Positions 51,299 to 60,610 are shown, counted from the first letter of the stretch. The stretch is DNA of 64,000 nucleotides from Nocardioides sp. SR21 (GCF_022761125.1 NZ_JAKWJR010000002.1:248001-312000); one strand, 5' to 3'. The notes: generated from the sequence alone by a model not told the origin. Numbers and translations: made by a program.

Positions 51299-51319
51299 GC
51301 GCGCCGACGTGCGGCGCGC
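51299..51319 (+). terminator. Candidate terminator hairpin
   Basis: GCGCGCCG and CGGCGCGC form an 8-base-pair all-GC stem around a 5-base loop, ten bases after the acetyltransferase stop. No T tract follows, so its strength is unsure. Confidence 0.5.
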
Positions 51320-51447
51320 GCCAACTTCTGACAGAACCTCGCGCGCGCCTTCGTCAACCGCACGGCAAAGGACGCCGTCCGCCGTACCGATGAACGGTGC
51401 CGAGGGGTCCTCCGGGTGGCCTCCGCGACGAGACACAGGAGACGTGC

Positions 51448-53064
51448 ATGCCATCGCAGCGCCGTAGTTTCAACGACCTCACCCTGCGGGTCCGGATCTT
51501 CGCGATCGTCGGGGTCCTGGTGCTCGGCACCGTGGTCGTCGGCGCGACCGCGCTGCGCGGCGGCGCCACGATCGACGAGCGCCAGCAGGAGTGGAGCGAG
51601 GCGGTGGCGACCCAGCAGCAGGTCGAGCGCGGTCGCTACCAGCTGCTCTGGCTGGCCAACTGGCAGAACATCACCGCGTGGAAGTCGCGCGTCGACGGCG
51701 GCGCCTCGGCGGCCGCGACCGACGGCGACAACCTCGCCAACTACGACGACGGCGTCGCCGGCTTCGAGAAGGAGATCCTCGGCCTCGACCCCGACAGCCT
51801 GAACGCCGCGGGCAAGGAGAACCTGGCCGAGATCGACGCGGCCTGGAAGGAGTTCCTCGGCTACAACGACCAGATCTTCGAGCTCTGGCGCGCCGACCGG
51901 CTCGACGAGGGCGACAAGGTGTCCGCCGGCCCCAAGTGGGACATCTTCTTCGCCATCTCGACCGCGCTGGACGAGCTCCGCGAGGCCGTCGGCGCCAAGG
52001 TGACCGCGAGCACGTCCGCGATCGAGGACACCCGCGCGTCGACCGAGCGCACCACGATCATCGTCGCCGCGCTCAGCATCCTGGTCGGGCTCCTGCTCGC
52101 GTGGTTCGTCTCGGCGCGCGTCATGACCGGCCTGGACGCCGTACGCCGTGGCCTGCTCGCCGTCGCCCGCGGCGACCTCACCACGCGGGTGCCGGTGCGC
52201 TCGCGCGACGAGTCCGGCCAGATGGCCGAGGCGCTCAACGAGGCGGTCGAGAACATGTCCGGGGTCGTGAGCGGCATCTCCACCACCGCGCGGAGCCTCA
52301 ACCACTCGGCCGGCGAGATGGCCGAGGCGTCCAGCCACATGGCCGCCGCTGCGGAGGAGACCAGCGCCCAGGCGCAGGTCGTCAGCGCGGCCGCCGACCA
52401 GGTCTCGGGCAACGTCCAGACGGTCGCCGCCGGCGCCGAGCAGATGGGCGCCTCGATCCGCGAGATCGCCCGCAGCACCAACGAGGCCGCCCGGGTCGCC
52501 TCGGAGGCGGTCCAGGTCGCCGAGCGCACCAACGGCACGGTCGTGAAGCTGGGCGACTCCTCGGCCGAGATCGGCAACGTCATCAAGACGATCACCTCGA
52601 TCGCCGAGCAGACCAACCTGCTCGCGCTGAACGCGACCATCGAGGCCGCGCGTGCCGGCGAGGCCGGCAAGGGCTTCGCGGTCGTGGCCAACGAGGTCAA
52701 GGAGCTCGCCCAGGAGACCGCCCGCGCCACCGAGGACATCGCCCGCCGCGTCGAGACCATCCAGGGCGACACCACCGAGGCGGTCGAGGCGATCGGTCAG
52801 ATCTCGGACGTCATCGCCCAGATCAACGACTTCCAGGCCACCATCGCCTCGGCCGTGGAGGAGCAGACCGCCACCACCAACGAGATGAACCGCAACGTCA
52901 CCGACGCCGCGACCGGCTCCGGCCAGATCGCCATGAACATCTCGGGTGTCGCCGAGGCCGCGGGCTCCACCTCCGAGGGTGTCGCCCAGGCGCAGCAGAC
53001 CGTGACCGAGCTGGCCCGGCTGTCCGACGACCTCGCGGAGATGGTCGGTCGCTTCTCGGTCTGA
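51448..53064 (+). CDS. Methyl-accepting chemotaxis protein
   Basis: 538 residues from ATG 51448 behind CAGGAGA. Layout: first membrane segment (about 16-36), a helical extracytoplasmic four-helix-bundle sensor (about 37-195, 4HB_MCP type), second segment (about 198-220), HAMP (about 221-275, [11 protein letters not shown]) and a long coiled-coil signalling domain with the hairpin tip [27 protein letters not shown]. It should signal through CheA/CheW, none of which are in view. The organism is therefore probably motile. It overlaps the next gene by one base. Confidence 0.93.
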   Translation: MPSQRRSFNDLTLRVRIFAIVGVLVLGTVVVGATALRGGATIDERQQEWSEAVATQQQVERGRYQLLWLANWQNITAWKSRVDGGASAAATDGDNLANYDDGVAGFEKEILGLDPDSLNAAGKENLAEIDAAWKEFLGYNDQIFELWRADRLDEGDKVSAGPKWDIFFAISTALDELREAVGAKVTASTSAIEDTRASTERTTIIVAALSILVGLLLAWFVSARVMTGLDAVRRGLLAVARGDLTTRVPVRSRDESGQMAEALNEAVENMSGVVSGISTTARSLNHSAGEMAEASSHMAAAAEETSAQAQVVSAAADQVSGNVQTVAAGAEQMGASIREIARSTNEAARVASEAVQVAERTNGTVVKLGDSSAEIGNVIKTITSIAEQTNLLALNATIEAARAGEAGKGFAVVANEVKELAQETARATEDIARRVETIQGDTTEAVEAIGQISDVIAQINDFQATIASAVEEQTATTNEMNRNVTDAATGSGQIAMNISGVAEAAGSTSEGVAQAQQTVTELARLSDDLAEMVGRFSV

Positions 53065-53912
53065 TGCGCTTGACTGGGTGGGTGAGCGACGACTGGCGGA
53101 TCGACGACCTCGACCTCGACGGCTACCTCGAGCGCCTCGGCGTACCGGCTCGCGAGCCGAGCGCCGAGGCGCTCGCCGAGCTGCACGAGGCGCACGTCCG
53201 AGCGTTCACGTTCGACAACATCGACGTGCTGCTCCGCCAGCACCCGGGCGTCTCGCTCGACGACGTGCAGGAGAAGTTCGTCGGGCGGGGTCGCGGCGGC
53301 TACTGCTTCGAGCACTCGACGATCTTCGCGGCGGTGCTGGAGCGGCTCGGGTACGACGTACGACGCCACCTCGCTCGGGTGGGCGACCCGGCGAACGGCA
53401 CGCAGCAGGCGCGCACGCACATGATGGTCGAGGTGGTGCTCGGCGGGCAGCGGCTGCTGTGCGACCCCGGGTTCGGGATGAGCACGCTGCGCCCGCTCCC
53501 GATGACCGACGGCGCGGAGGACGAGTACCCGACCGGCTGGCGGTACCGGCTCACCAGGGCCGACGACGGCGGCTGGGTGATGAGCCGCCACCGCGACGGC
53601 GGTTGGGAGGTCATGCACACCACCGACGAGCTCGCGGTCATCCCGCTCGACGTCGTGCAGGGCCACCACTACACGAGCACGTACCCCGGCTCGCACTTCA
53701 CGACCACGCTGATCATCACCAAGCACCTGCGCGGCCGGCACGTCACGGTCACCCACGACTCGCTGACGATCCGCACGCCCGGCGAGCCGACCGAGCACCG
53801 GCCGCTGCGCGACGGCGAGCTCGACGAGTGGCTCACGACGCTCGACGTGCCGCTGGCCGACGAGGAGCGCGCGCGGCTGCTCGAGCGGGTGGCTGAGGTC
53901 CCACGCACCTGA
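53064..53912 (+). CDS. Arylamine N-acetyltransferase
   Basis: 282 residues from ATG 53064, overlapping the chemoreceptor stop. Catalytic triad motifs: Cys81 in GRGGYCFEH, His in ARTHMMVEV and Asp in LLCDPGFG. NATs transfer acetyl or propionyl from CoA to arylamines or hydrazines; in mycobacteria NAT is linked to steroid-derived CoA esters. Length and motifs are normal. Confidence 0.93.
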   Translation: MRLTGWVSDDWRIDDLDLDGYLERLGVPAREPSAEALAELHEAHVRAFTFDNIDVLLRQHPGVSLDDVQEKFVGRGRGGYCFEHSTIFAAVLERLGYDVRRHLARVGDPANGTQQARTHMMVEVVLGGQRLLCDPGFGMSTLRPLPMTDGAEDEYPTGWRYRLTRADDGGWVMSRHRDGGWEVMHTTDELAVIPLDVVQGHHYTSTYPGSHFTTTLIITKHLRGRHVTVTHDSLTIRTPGEPTEHRPLRDGELDEWLTTLDVPLADEERARLLERVAEVPRT

Positions 53913-53954
53913 CGTCTGCGTCGAGGTCGGCGGCGCAGTGCCAGGACAGGACTG

Positions 53955-54272
53955 TCAGGCGGTGGCGGAGCGCACGGCGGCGTCGTCGTACTGCACGAAC
54001 GCCTTGCCGGCGAGCACCGGCTTGATGTGCTCGGTGACGACCGCGACGTGCGCCGGGTGGGAGCCGTAGGCGCGCCAGGCGTCCTCGGACTCGAAGCGCA
54101 TGTGGAAGCGCAGCGTCGCGTTGCCCTCGGTCAGGCCGGCGTCGCGGACGGCCTGGCCCTCGACGAGTCCGGGGACCTGGCCGGGCAGCCCGAGCAGGCC
54201 GTCGAGGATCGCCTCGATCTGGGCGTCGGTGGCCTCGGGGGAGAGGGTCAGGTGGCCTACGTGGTTGAACAT
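53955..54272 (-). CDS. Dabb (stress-responsive A/B barrel) protein
   Basis: 105 residues from ATG 54272, sharing a base with the upstream stop. FNHVGHLTLSPEATDAQIEAILDGLLGLPGQVPGL and RFESEDAWRAYGSHPAHVAVVTEHIKPVL are the hallmarks of the Dabb family, whose members are dimeric and include plant olivetolic acid cyclase-like and bacterial pathway proteins. It forms a two-gene leftward operon with the maleate-isomerase-like gene, so it probably takes part in the same conversion. Confidence 0.85.
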   Translation of the reverse strand: MFNHVGHLTLSPEATDAQIEAILDGLLGLPGQVPGLVEGQAVRDAGLTEGNATLRFHMRFESEDAWRAYGSHPAHVAVVTEHIKPVLAGKAFVQYDDAAVRSATA

Positions 54273-55015
54273 CAGTGCAGCTCCATCAGCGAGCCGTAGC
54301 CCGCGATCTTGTCGTCGATGCCGTTGGTGCGGAACGCGTGCCACATGGTGGCGAGGTTGATCGCGATGACCGGCTTGCCGAGCTCCTTCTCGAGCTCCGC
54401 GGCAACCGCGACGCACTCGAGGTTGGTGCCGCACTGGATCAGCGCGTCGACATCGGGGCCGTCGACCGCGAGGAACGCGTTGCGCAGCGTCTCGGGCGTC
54501 TCGTCGGCGATCGACGTGGCGGACTCCGAGCACAGGCCGTGGATCGCGGCGACGTCGTACCCGAGCTCGGTGAAGTACGCGACGACCTGCTCGTCGCCGA
54601 CCGGCTGGTACGGCGTCACCACGCCGATGCGCTTGGCCCCGAACGCCTTCAGCGCCTCCCCGGCGGCGGTCGCCCCGGTGGTCACCTCGAGGCCGGTCAT
54701 CTCGCGCACGCCCTGCTCGAACGCCGCGTTGCCCTGCACGCCGCCCCAGAAGGTCTCGGCGGACATGCCCATCACGATGTACTCGGGCTGGCAGGTCATC
54801 ACGACCTCGAGCGCGCTCGGGAGCGCCTCGTTGAGGCACTCGCGGAACGCCTGGAACGCGTTGGCCGAGTCGAGCGCCGGTGCCTTGATCATGATCCGGC
54901 CGGTGTGCCAGGAGCAGTCCTGCGGCCGGAGGTGGTGGAACTCGCGCTCCACCGACGTGTTGGTCGAGGGCAGGACCAGGGCGAACTTCTTGCCCTTGGT
55001 GAGGACGGCACTCAT
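54272..55015 (-). CDS. Asp/Glu racemase-superfamily protein (maleate isomerase/arylmalonate decarboxylase-like)
   Basis: 247 residues from ATG 55015 with TAGGAGCC upstream. Superfamily motifs: VLPSTNTSVEREF, EYIVMGMSAETFWGG, RIGVVTPYQPVGDEQ and ALIQCGTNLE. Maleate isomerases have catalytic Cys at both sites; here the first is Ser85 and the second is Cys195, the single-Cys layout seen in arylmalonate decarboxylase (which has Gly at the first place). Substituted-maleate isomerisation or malonate decarboxylation is likely. Promoter elements resemble those of the catabolic blocks, so it may complete that pathway. Confidence 0.82.
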   Translation of the reverse strand: MSAVLTKGKKFALVLPSTNTSVEREFHHLRPQDCSWHTGRIMIKAPALDSANAFQAFRECLNEALPSALEVVMTCQPEYIVMGMSAETFWGGVQGNAAFEQGVREMTGLEVTTGATAAGEALKAFGAKRIGVVTPYQPVGDEQVVAYFTELGYDVAAIHGLCSESATSIADETPETLRNAFLAVDGPDVDALIQCGTNLECVAVAAELEKELGKPVIAINLATMWHAFRTNGIDDKIAGYGSLMELH

Positions 55016-55044
55016 CGACGGCTCCTAGATCGGCTTCAGCGGAC

Positions 55045-55082
55045 CACTCGGAGCAAAGAATAGAGGATATATACGTTGCGTG
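55045..55082 (-). promoter_or_regulatory. AT-rich promoter of the isomerase operon
   Basis: Minus-strand TATTCT (in CTCTATTCTTTGC) is a -10 candidate; next to it lies GTATATATCC, which shares ATATATCC with the minus strand of the 6991-7036 promoter, and, on the plus strand, TATATACG with the promoter at about 36990. Confidence 0.5.
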
Positions 55083-55097
55083 CAGACGCCCGCCCGC

Positions 55098-55997
55098 TCA
55101 GCCGAACTCCAGCCGATCCGTGGCGGCCGACGCCTGCTCGGCCGGGGTCGACCACGGGGTCACCGGACGGCGCTGGAGCACCCCGTCCACCCGGATGTCG
55201 GTGCGCTCGTTCCAGAAGGCGACGTGGTCGCGGACGGGAACCGCGTCGTCGAGCGGATCCGGGTAGGTCCAGCCGACATCGCGTCCGTCCTCGCGACCGT
55301 CGATGGTCGAGAGGTACGACGCGTGGCCCTTGTAGGCGCAGGTGCTCCGGGTGTCGCTGGGTGTCAGCCGCGAGCGGTGCACGTCGGCAGGCGGGATGTA
55401 GTAGCGGATCGGCAGGAGCGTCTCGACGAGGAGGAGGGCCTGGTCGGTCTCGGCCAGCACCGTGCCGCCGAGGCTGACCTCGACGTGTCGGCGTGAGTGC
55501 AGGACGTCGATCCGCTTGAACGGGTCGTGCGGGTGCCCGACGAGCTCCTCGTCCTCGGCCAGCCAATGGTCGAAGGCGGCGAAGTCCAGGATCACCAGGC
55601 CGGCGAGGTCCGGGTCCGCGGGCCGGAAGCCGGCCCTGGGGACCCGGCGCCGACCGGCGACGAGATCGACCACCACCCCGGGTGTCGTGTGCGGCTCGAA
55701 GCTGTCGGGTCCGAGGAGTCGCGGCAGGCCGTCGAGCGAGGGCGGGTCGGGCTGTGGTTCGGTCGCCTGGACCTCGAGCTGCAGGTCGGCCTCCGGCGCC
55801 GCGTACACCGGCACGATCCGCCGCGGCTCCCACACCAACATCCCGCCGTGGGTGTCGACGACCGGGGCGCCGTCGAGGTAGGCGCGCAGCCGGAAGCGGA
55901 CCGGCTCGATGGCGAGCTGACCCACCGCGTCGGCGAGATGAGCCCGCATGCTCAGGGCCATGCCCCCATTGAACACCCAGCCGACCCGACGCGACAT
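55098..55997 (-). CDS. DUF427 tandem-domain protein
   Basis: 299 residues from ATG 55997; ATG 55961 is an alternative. Two DUF427 regions: the second is the clearer one, with RIDVLHSRRHVEVSLGGTVLAETDQALLLVETLLPIRYYIP, then CAYKGHASYLSTIDGRE and DVGWTYPDPL, VAFWNERTDIRVDG. Such proteins are widespread in actinobacteria; a role in light- or redox-related metabolism is suggested by family folklore only. It stands alone. Confidence 0.85.
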   Translation of the reverse strand: MSRRVGWVFNGGMALSMRAHLADAVGQLAIEPVRFRLRAYLDGAPVVDTHGGMLVWEPRRIVPVYAAPEADLQLEVQATEPQPDPPSLDGLPRLLGPDSFEPHTTPGVVVDLVAGRRRVPRAGFRPADPDLAGLVILDFAAFDHWLAEDEELVGHPHDPFKRIDVLHSRRHVEVSLGGTVLAETDQALLLVETLLPIRYYIPPADVHRSRLTPSDTRSTCAYKGHASYLSTIDGREDGRDVGWTYPDPLDDAVPVRDHVAFWNERTDIRVDGVLQRRPVTPWSTPAEQASAATDRLEFG

Positions 55998-56047
55998 CCT
56001 CCCGACGTGCCATGGCGCTGGCAGGTGCGCGGGGGCACCATCGACAG

Positions 56048-56212
56048 ATGGTGCGATGGCGTTGGTGGCCGGCGATCCCTGAGTCGAGGACGTGCACCTG
56101 CGGCGAGCCCTTGGAGGTCCGCGTCGTCGGTGCCGCGCAGCGGTGGGGCGGGGAGCCGGTCAGCAAGGTGTGGTGCTGGCACTGCCACCGGTGTGGCGAC
56201 GTCCGGAGCTAG
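56048..56212 (+). CDS. Small Cys-rich (zinc-ribbon-like) protein
   Basis: 54 residues from ATG 56048. Cys at 16 and 18 (CTCG) and at 43, 46 and 49 (CWHCHRCG) could bind a zinc ion, with a Trp-rich start (VRWRWWPAIPE). No ribosome-binding site is obvious. It lies divergent from the DUF427 gene with a 50-base gap. Could be a real small protein or a chance frame. Confidence 0.5.
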   Translation: MVRWRWWPAIPESRTCTCGEPLEVRVVGAAQRWGGEPVSKVWCWHCHRCGDVRS

Positions 56213-56492
56213 CTGTCTGATCGCTGAGGTTGGTCAACCTGGCGATGGGTGCTGATCCACCGATCGCGGCGCGCACTGTCGGCGTTCGAGGTCACGGCAG
56301 ATCGACGCGTACCCGGCCCGAGTGGCCACCGAACCGCTGCCCGAAATGGTCAACCTGGTCGATACCCGACCGGACGGCACGTTGCTACCGTCGAAAGGTC
56401 CCTGGTTGACATGCCGTCGGCCTCCGGTGGTGCTCCTCTGCATGGAGCGTGACGACCAGAGGACGAGGGCACTCCGGAGGGAGGCCAGGGCC

Positions 56493-58343
56493 ATGAGTCG
56501 ACGTGTGTGCGGCGCACGGAAGAAGGCGCGCCGCGACCAGGTGTCCCGAGCGAAGGTGCTTCGGCGCCGACGCCGCCTGCGGGCGGTGACCGCGGTCTCC
56601 GCGGTGGCGGTCAGCGGCGCCGGTCTCGGAGCGGCGGCGCCGGATGCCTCGGCCGCGGAGACAGAGCTGGCCTCCGTTGCCGGCCCAGCTGCGCCGTGCG
56701 GGCGTCACCACACCAGGGGTAGCCGACCCGCGTTCCTGACTGCCCTGGACGACGTCAGCGCGGGCGCCGTGCTGATCTTCACCGCGACCGACGACGCCCA
56801 CGGACTTGAGCTGTGGCGCTCCGATGGGACGAAGGCCGGGACGGCGCTGGTCTCCGATATCCGCGAAGGACCGCGCGGGTCCAGGGTCGGCTCGCCGATC
56901 GCGGTGGGTAGCACGCTGCTCTTCGCGGCGCACGACGGCGTGCACGGCAGCGAGCTGTGGCGTTCAGACGGGACCGAGGTGGGGACGACCCTGGTGGCCG
57001 ACAGCATCCCGGGCGTCCGCGGCATCAACCCCGGACGGCTCACGGCGGTGGGCGACACGCTGTTCTTCAGGGCGGAGGACCGCGTCCACGGTCGGGAGCT
57101 GTGGCGCTCCGACGGAACCGCAGCCGGCACCGTCCTGGTCGAGGACATCAACCCGGGCCGCGCCGACAGCTTCCCCAGCTACGCGGCCTCGGCAGGCGGG
57201 ACGGTCTACTTCACCGCCGACGACGGCGTCCACGGCGGCGAGCTGTGGCGCTCGGACGGCTCCGAGGCCGGCACCTTCATGGTCAAGGACCTGCGTGCGG
57301 GACCCGAGGGTTCCTACCCGGACACCGGGACCGGTCTGGGCGACAGGCTGTTCTTCGTCGTCGATGATGACGTCCATGGCGACGAGCTGTGGCGGACCGA
57401 CGGCACTGAGGCCGGCACCGTGCTGGTCAAGGACATCGTCCCGCAGGGGGCCAGAGGTGGTGCGCCGTACGACCTGACGGCCGTCGACCAGACGCTGTTC
57501 TTCACGGTCGACGACCGCGTCCACGGCGAAGAGCTGTGGCGGACGGGCGGAACCAGACGCAGCACCGTGCTGGTCGAGGACATCCGCAGAGGTCGCGGTA
57601 GCTCGTACCCCCACGACCTGACCGCCGTCCGCGACACGCTGTTCTTCACTGCCCGGGACCGGACCCACGGGTTCGAGCTCTGGCGGTCCGACGGAACCCG
57701 GCGCGGCACCGTGATGGTCGAGGAGACCGTCGCGGGCGCCAGGCATCGGGGACCCCGCGAGCTCACCGCAGTGGGCGAGGACCTGTTCTTCCAGGCTCCG
57801 GTCGGTGAGTACGGCGGAGAGCTGTGGCGCTCCGACGGTTCGACGTCGGGCACTGTGCGGATCAAGAACATCGACCCCCACGAGGAGTACTCCCACAGCC
57901 GCAGCAACCTCTACGCGATGACCGACGTCGGCGGCACGCTCTTCATGAGTGTCGACGACGGTGTCCACGGTCGGGAGCCGTGGCGATCCGACGGCACCCG
58001 TGCGGGCACGGTGCTGGCCGAGGACATCAACAAGACCGTGATGTTCCGCGTCGCCAGACGCGGAGTCAGGGATCTGGACGCGGGCACCATGGCCATCGAG
58101 GTGACGGCCGGCGCGGCGGGGCGGTTGGTCGTCACGCCAGTGGACGGGGCGGAGGTCCGGAGATCCAGCCAGCAGCTCGCCACAGCAGGGACGGCGACGA
58201 TCATCCTCAGGCCGACAGAGGCGGGCCTACGGGTTCTCCGGCGCGAGGGCCGGCTCCGCGTCAGGGCGCAGTTCACCTACGCGCCGTGCAGCGGCCCGCC
58301 GACCTCCAGCGAGACCCGCGGGCTCACGCTCGCCCTGCCATGA
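56493..58343 (+). CDS. Exported ELWxxDGT-repeat protein
   Basis: 616 residues from ATG 56493, behind GGAGGGAGG; ATG 56442 is an in-frame alternative. The N-terminus has many Arg/Lys over about 33 residues, then a hydrophobic stretch ending at ASAAE, so a long signal peptide. Nine copies of ELWRSDGT (variants ELWRTDGT, ELWRTGGT, EPWRSDGT) recur about every 47 residues, each followed by a GTxLV strand and preceded by DGVHG, and should form a beta-propeller. The C-terminal 110 residues (VEVTAGAAGRLVV, a different domain) may attach or bind. Function unknown; such proteins are found at bacterial surfaces. Confidence 0.82.
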   Translation: MSRRVCGARKKARRDQVSRAKVLRRRRRLRAVTAVSAVAVSGAGLGAAAPDASAAETELASVAGPAAPCGRHHTRGSRPAFLTALDDVSAGAVLIFTATDDAHGLELWRSDGTKAGTALVSDIREGPRGSRVGSPIAVGSTLLFAAHDGVHGSELWRSDGTEVGTTLVADSIPGVRGINPGRLTAVGDTLFFRAEDRVHGRELWRSDGTAAGTVLVEDINPGRADSFPSYAASAGGTVYFTADDGVHGGELWRSDGSEAGTFMVKDLRAGPEGSYPDTGTGLGDRLFFVVDDDVHGDELWRTDGTEAGTVLVKDIVPQGARGGAPYDLTAVDQTLFFTVDDRVHGEELWRTGGTRRSTVLVEDIRRGRGSSYPHDLTAVRDTLFFTARDRTHGFELWRSDGTRRGTVMVEETVAGARHRGPRELTAVGEDLFFQAPVGEYGGELWRSDGSTSGTVRIKNIDPHEEYSHSRSNLYAMTDVGGTLFMSVDDGVHGREPWRSDGTRAGTVLAEDINKTVMFRVARRGVRDLDAGTMAIEVTAGAAGRLVVTPVDGAEVRRSSQQLATAGTATIILRPTEAGLRVLRREGRLRVRAQFTYAPCSGPPTSSETRGLTLALP

Positions 58344-58412
58344 CCCGGCACGACCGAGGTTCGCCGATTGGGCCGCCGCCTGTACCTCGACGACGGAGCT
58401 GGAGGACGAAGC

Positions 58413-58739
58413 ATGTGGGCGAAGACGATGGTCGCCGCGTCCGCCATGACCGCGGCGGCAACGACCGCGGCTGGTTGTCGAAGCGATGTCGATCTCAGCG
58501 GAGACCCCAATGGGCAGGAGGCCTGCGACCAGCTCGTGGTTGCCCTGGAGAGCTCTGACGACGTCGCCGCGAACTTCGAGGCGCTGACGCTCGCGGCGAA
58601 GGCGGCAGCAGACGCCGAGACCACTGCGATCAAGGCGGCCGTGAACGAGCCCATCGAGGGACTCGACGACGTCCCGACCGTCGACATCGAGAAGCTGAGC
58701 GCCGCCTGCGAAGACGCGGGGGTCGAGATTCCGGAGTGA
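58413..58739 (+). CDS. Small lipoprotein
   Basis: 108 residues from ATG 58413 behind CTGGAGGACG. A lipoprotein signal peptide ends TTAAGC (Cys22). The mature part is acidic and helical (ACDQLVVALESSDDVAANFEALTLAAKAAADAETTAIKAAV) with one Cys pair (about 38 and 101). No family recognised. It follows the ELW-repeat gene by 69 bases and may be co-transcribed. Confidence 0.72.
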   Translation: MWAKTMVAASAMTAAATTAAGCRSDVDLSGDPNGQEACDQLVVALESSDDVAANFEALTLAAKAAADAETTAIKAAVNEPIEGLDDVPTVDIEKLSAACEDAGVEIPE

Positions 58740-58895
58740 AGACCCGTGTGCGCGCTGTCCCGTGCCCCCGCCGAGGGTCTCGGCCTGATCTGTCGAAACG
58801 AGGAGGCAGAGGGACGACCTGGCTGTCGCCCGGCCACATCGCAACGCCCAGTGCGAGCAGCAGGGAAGCCGATGCGGCCGGTCGCGGGGCAGTGC

Positions 58896-60515
58896 TCAGG
58901 CCGTGTAGACGCCGGTCGAGAACAGCTTGGCTTCGCGGTCGCGCCTGCGGGTCAGGCCGTTGGAGACCACTTTCTGGCCGTTGATCGTGACCTTGTTCCA
59001 CCGCTTGAGCTGGGCGGGGACCGCCTCGGGGTGGCCGGAGTTGAGCTTCTGCAGCAGCGTGGAGGTCTCGAAGTTCCCGACGCCGACGTTGAACGTGAAC
59101 GACACCAAGGCGTCGAACTGCTCCTGGGTCAACGGCACCGTGACATGGCTGGCGACGGAGTCGATCATCGAGCGGGCGTCCTGGCGCATCAGCTTGGCCG
59201 CCTTGGCGCGGGTGATGCCATTCTCGAGGCCTCCCTCGGTGGCGCGACAGTTGCCGGGGTGCACGAGGTGCCCGACACCGATGGTGCAATGCCCGGCCTG
59301 ATCGTTGTAGAGCGTCGAGCTGAAGCCCTCGAACTCGATGATGAAGTCCTCACCGCGTGAGCTGAGGGTCAGTGTCGACGGCGGTGCCCCGGCGCGGGCG
59401 AACTGCCGGTGGGGGAACAGCACGGCGAACTGCCGCAGACCGAGGATGCCGTCCGCGTCGTTGACGTCGCCGATGGAGATCTGCCACGCCCGGACGGCGG
59501 CAACCGTCGCGTCGTCGTAGCGGCCCGTGATGGTCAGCCCGGCGTCAGCGACGCGGTTGAGCCGATGCTGCAGCCGCTGGACCGACTGGTTCGAGCGACC
59601 GGGCACCAGTTGCTTCAGATCGACCCGCGGCCGCTCCTGCGCGGGCTGGTCCGGGTCCGGGGAACCCGTCCCCGTCGTGTTGCCGCCGCTGTCGGGGCGT
59701 GCATGCCCGTCGGTCCCTTCATCGATCCGCTGGTCGGAGTCGGGGACGGCGCCGGTGCGCAGGTCGAACCGCTTGTCCGGGAAGAGCAGCCGCGCGGTCA
59801 GCTCGCCGCCGTCCTGGGTGCGGGGGTCGAACATCTCCCCGTCCGCGCCGGCGCCGGTGAACCGGGCGATCCGGGACTGGAACCTGCCGACCGCCTTCTT
59901 GGTGGCGTTGTCGTAGCTCCCGGTGGTGTCCAGGTCGATGTCGAGCACCTCGCGGAGCCGCTTCTGGAGGATCCGCACGCTCTCGGAGCCGGTGTTGCCC
60001 AGGAAGAGGGCTCGGTGGAAGACCCGCTGCCGGTCCCCGTTCTCGGGGAGTCCTTGTGGGTTGCCGACAGTGCCGAGTGGGAAGTGGGGCTCGAACCATC
60101 CGAGGTACTTCAAGTTGAGATCGTCCTCGATCTTCGCCAACGACAGCGGACGGACCCGCCCTCCGTCGAGGTCGTTGTTGGCCAGGACGATCACCCCCTG
60201 GGCGTCGGACTTCACCACCGTCGCGATGTGTCCGAAGCGGCCCGGATTCCCGAAGATGGCGAGTCCACCGACGGGTGGCTTGCGGTCGCCGGGGTGCTTG
60301 AAGTCGGGCTTCGCCGTGGCCCAGAAGTCCGCGACGTCGTGATCGCTGTCACCGTCGGCGTCCGCGACATTGCTGGCCGCGTACCCGTACGCGCGAGCAG
60401 CCAACCGCAGGCAGAACTGCTCCCACTCCTTCGTGTCCCGGTCCGCCTCACCGCGCAGAAACGTGATCGCGTCGTCGACGCTCCACGGGGTGTCGTGTGT
60501 CGGGGCCTTGTCCAT
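58896..60515 (-). CDS. Modular peptidoglycan hydrolase: amidase-like domain, two PG-binding domains, GH24 lysozyme
   Basis: 539 residues from ATG 60515, seven bases after GGAGGA. Domains: an N-terminal CHAP/NlpC-like part (1-130, Cys35 in EQFCLRLAA and His96 in FGHIATVV); PG-binding domain 1 (about 150-235, SVRILQKRL, YDNATKKAVGRFQ); a Pro/Asp-rich linker; PG-binding domain 2 (about 285-370, SVQRLQHRLNRV, YDDATVAAVRAWQ); and a T4-lysozyme-type GH24 domain (387-539) with Glu396, Asp405 and Thr411 spaced exactly as Glu11-Asp20-Thr26 in T4 lysozyme. It has no signal peptide, as in phage endolysins, yet no holin or phage gene is nearby. Confidence 0.82.
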   Translation of the reverse strand: MDKAPTHDTPWSVDDAITFLRGEADRDTKEWEQFCLRLAARAYGYAASNVADADGDSDHDVADFWATAKPDFKHPGDRKPPVGGLAIFGNPGRFGHIATVVKSDAQGVIVLANNDLDGGRVRPLSLAKIEDDLNLKYLGWFEPHFPLGTVGNPQGLPENGDRQRVFHRALFLGNTGSESVRILQKRLREVLDIDLDTTGSYDNATKKAVGRFQSRIARFTGAGADGEMFDPRTQDGGELTARLLFPDKRFDLRTGAVPDSDQRIDEGTDGHARPDSGGNTTGTGSPDPDQPAQERPRVDLKQLVPGRSNQSVQRLQHRLNRVADAGLTITGRYDDATVAAVRAWQISIGDVNDADGILGLRQFAVLFPHRQFARAGAPPSTLTLSSRGEDFIIEFEGFSSTLYNDQAGHCTIGVGHLVHPGNCRATEGGLENGITRAKAAKLMRQDARSMIDSVASHVTVPLTQEQFDALVSFTFNVGVGNFETSTLLQKLNSGHPEAVPAQLKRWNKVTINGQKVVSNGLTRRRDREAKLFSTGVYTA

Positions 60516-60584
60516 GACTCGTTCCTCCACTCCCATCGCTGTACCGGCACCTGCCCTGACGGGCTGGCCGGGCGAGCGTCTGAG

Positions 60585-60610
60585 GGTGAGCGGAAGGACG
60601 ACCGCTCACC
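60585..60610. repeat. Inverted repeat upstream of the lysozyme gene
   Basis: GGTGAGCGG and CCGCTCACC form a 9-base-pair stem with an 8-base loop, about 70 bases before the start at 60515. It may be an operator or a transcript hairpin. Confidence 0.55.

Noticed and set aside
56227..56240. AGGTTG-GT-CAACCT repeat and nearby GTCAACC copies (56232, 56350, inverted at 56404) as regulatory array
   Set aside because: Copies are short, unevenly spaced and not clearly placed relative to a promoter; chance cannot be excluded.
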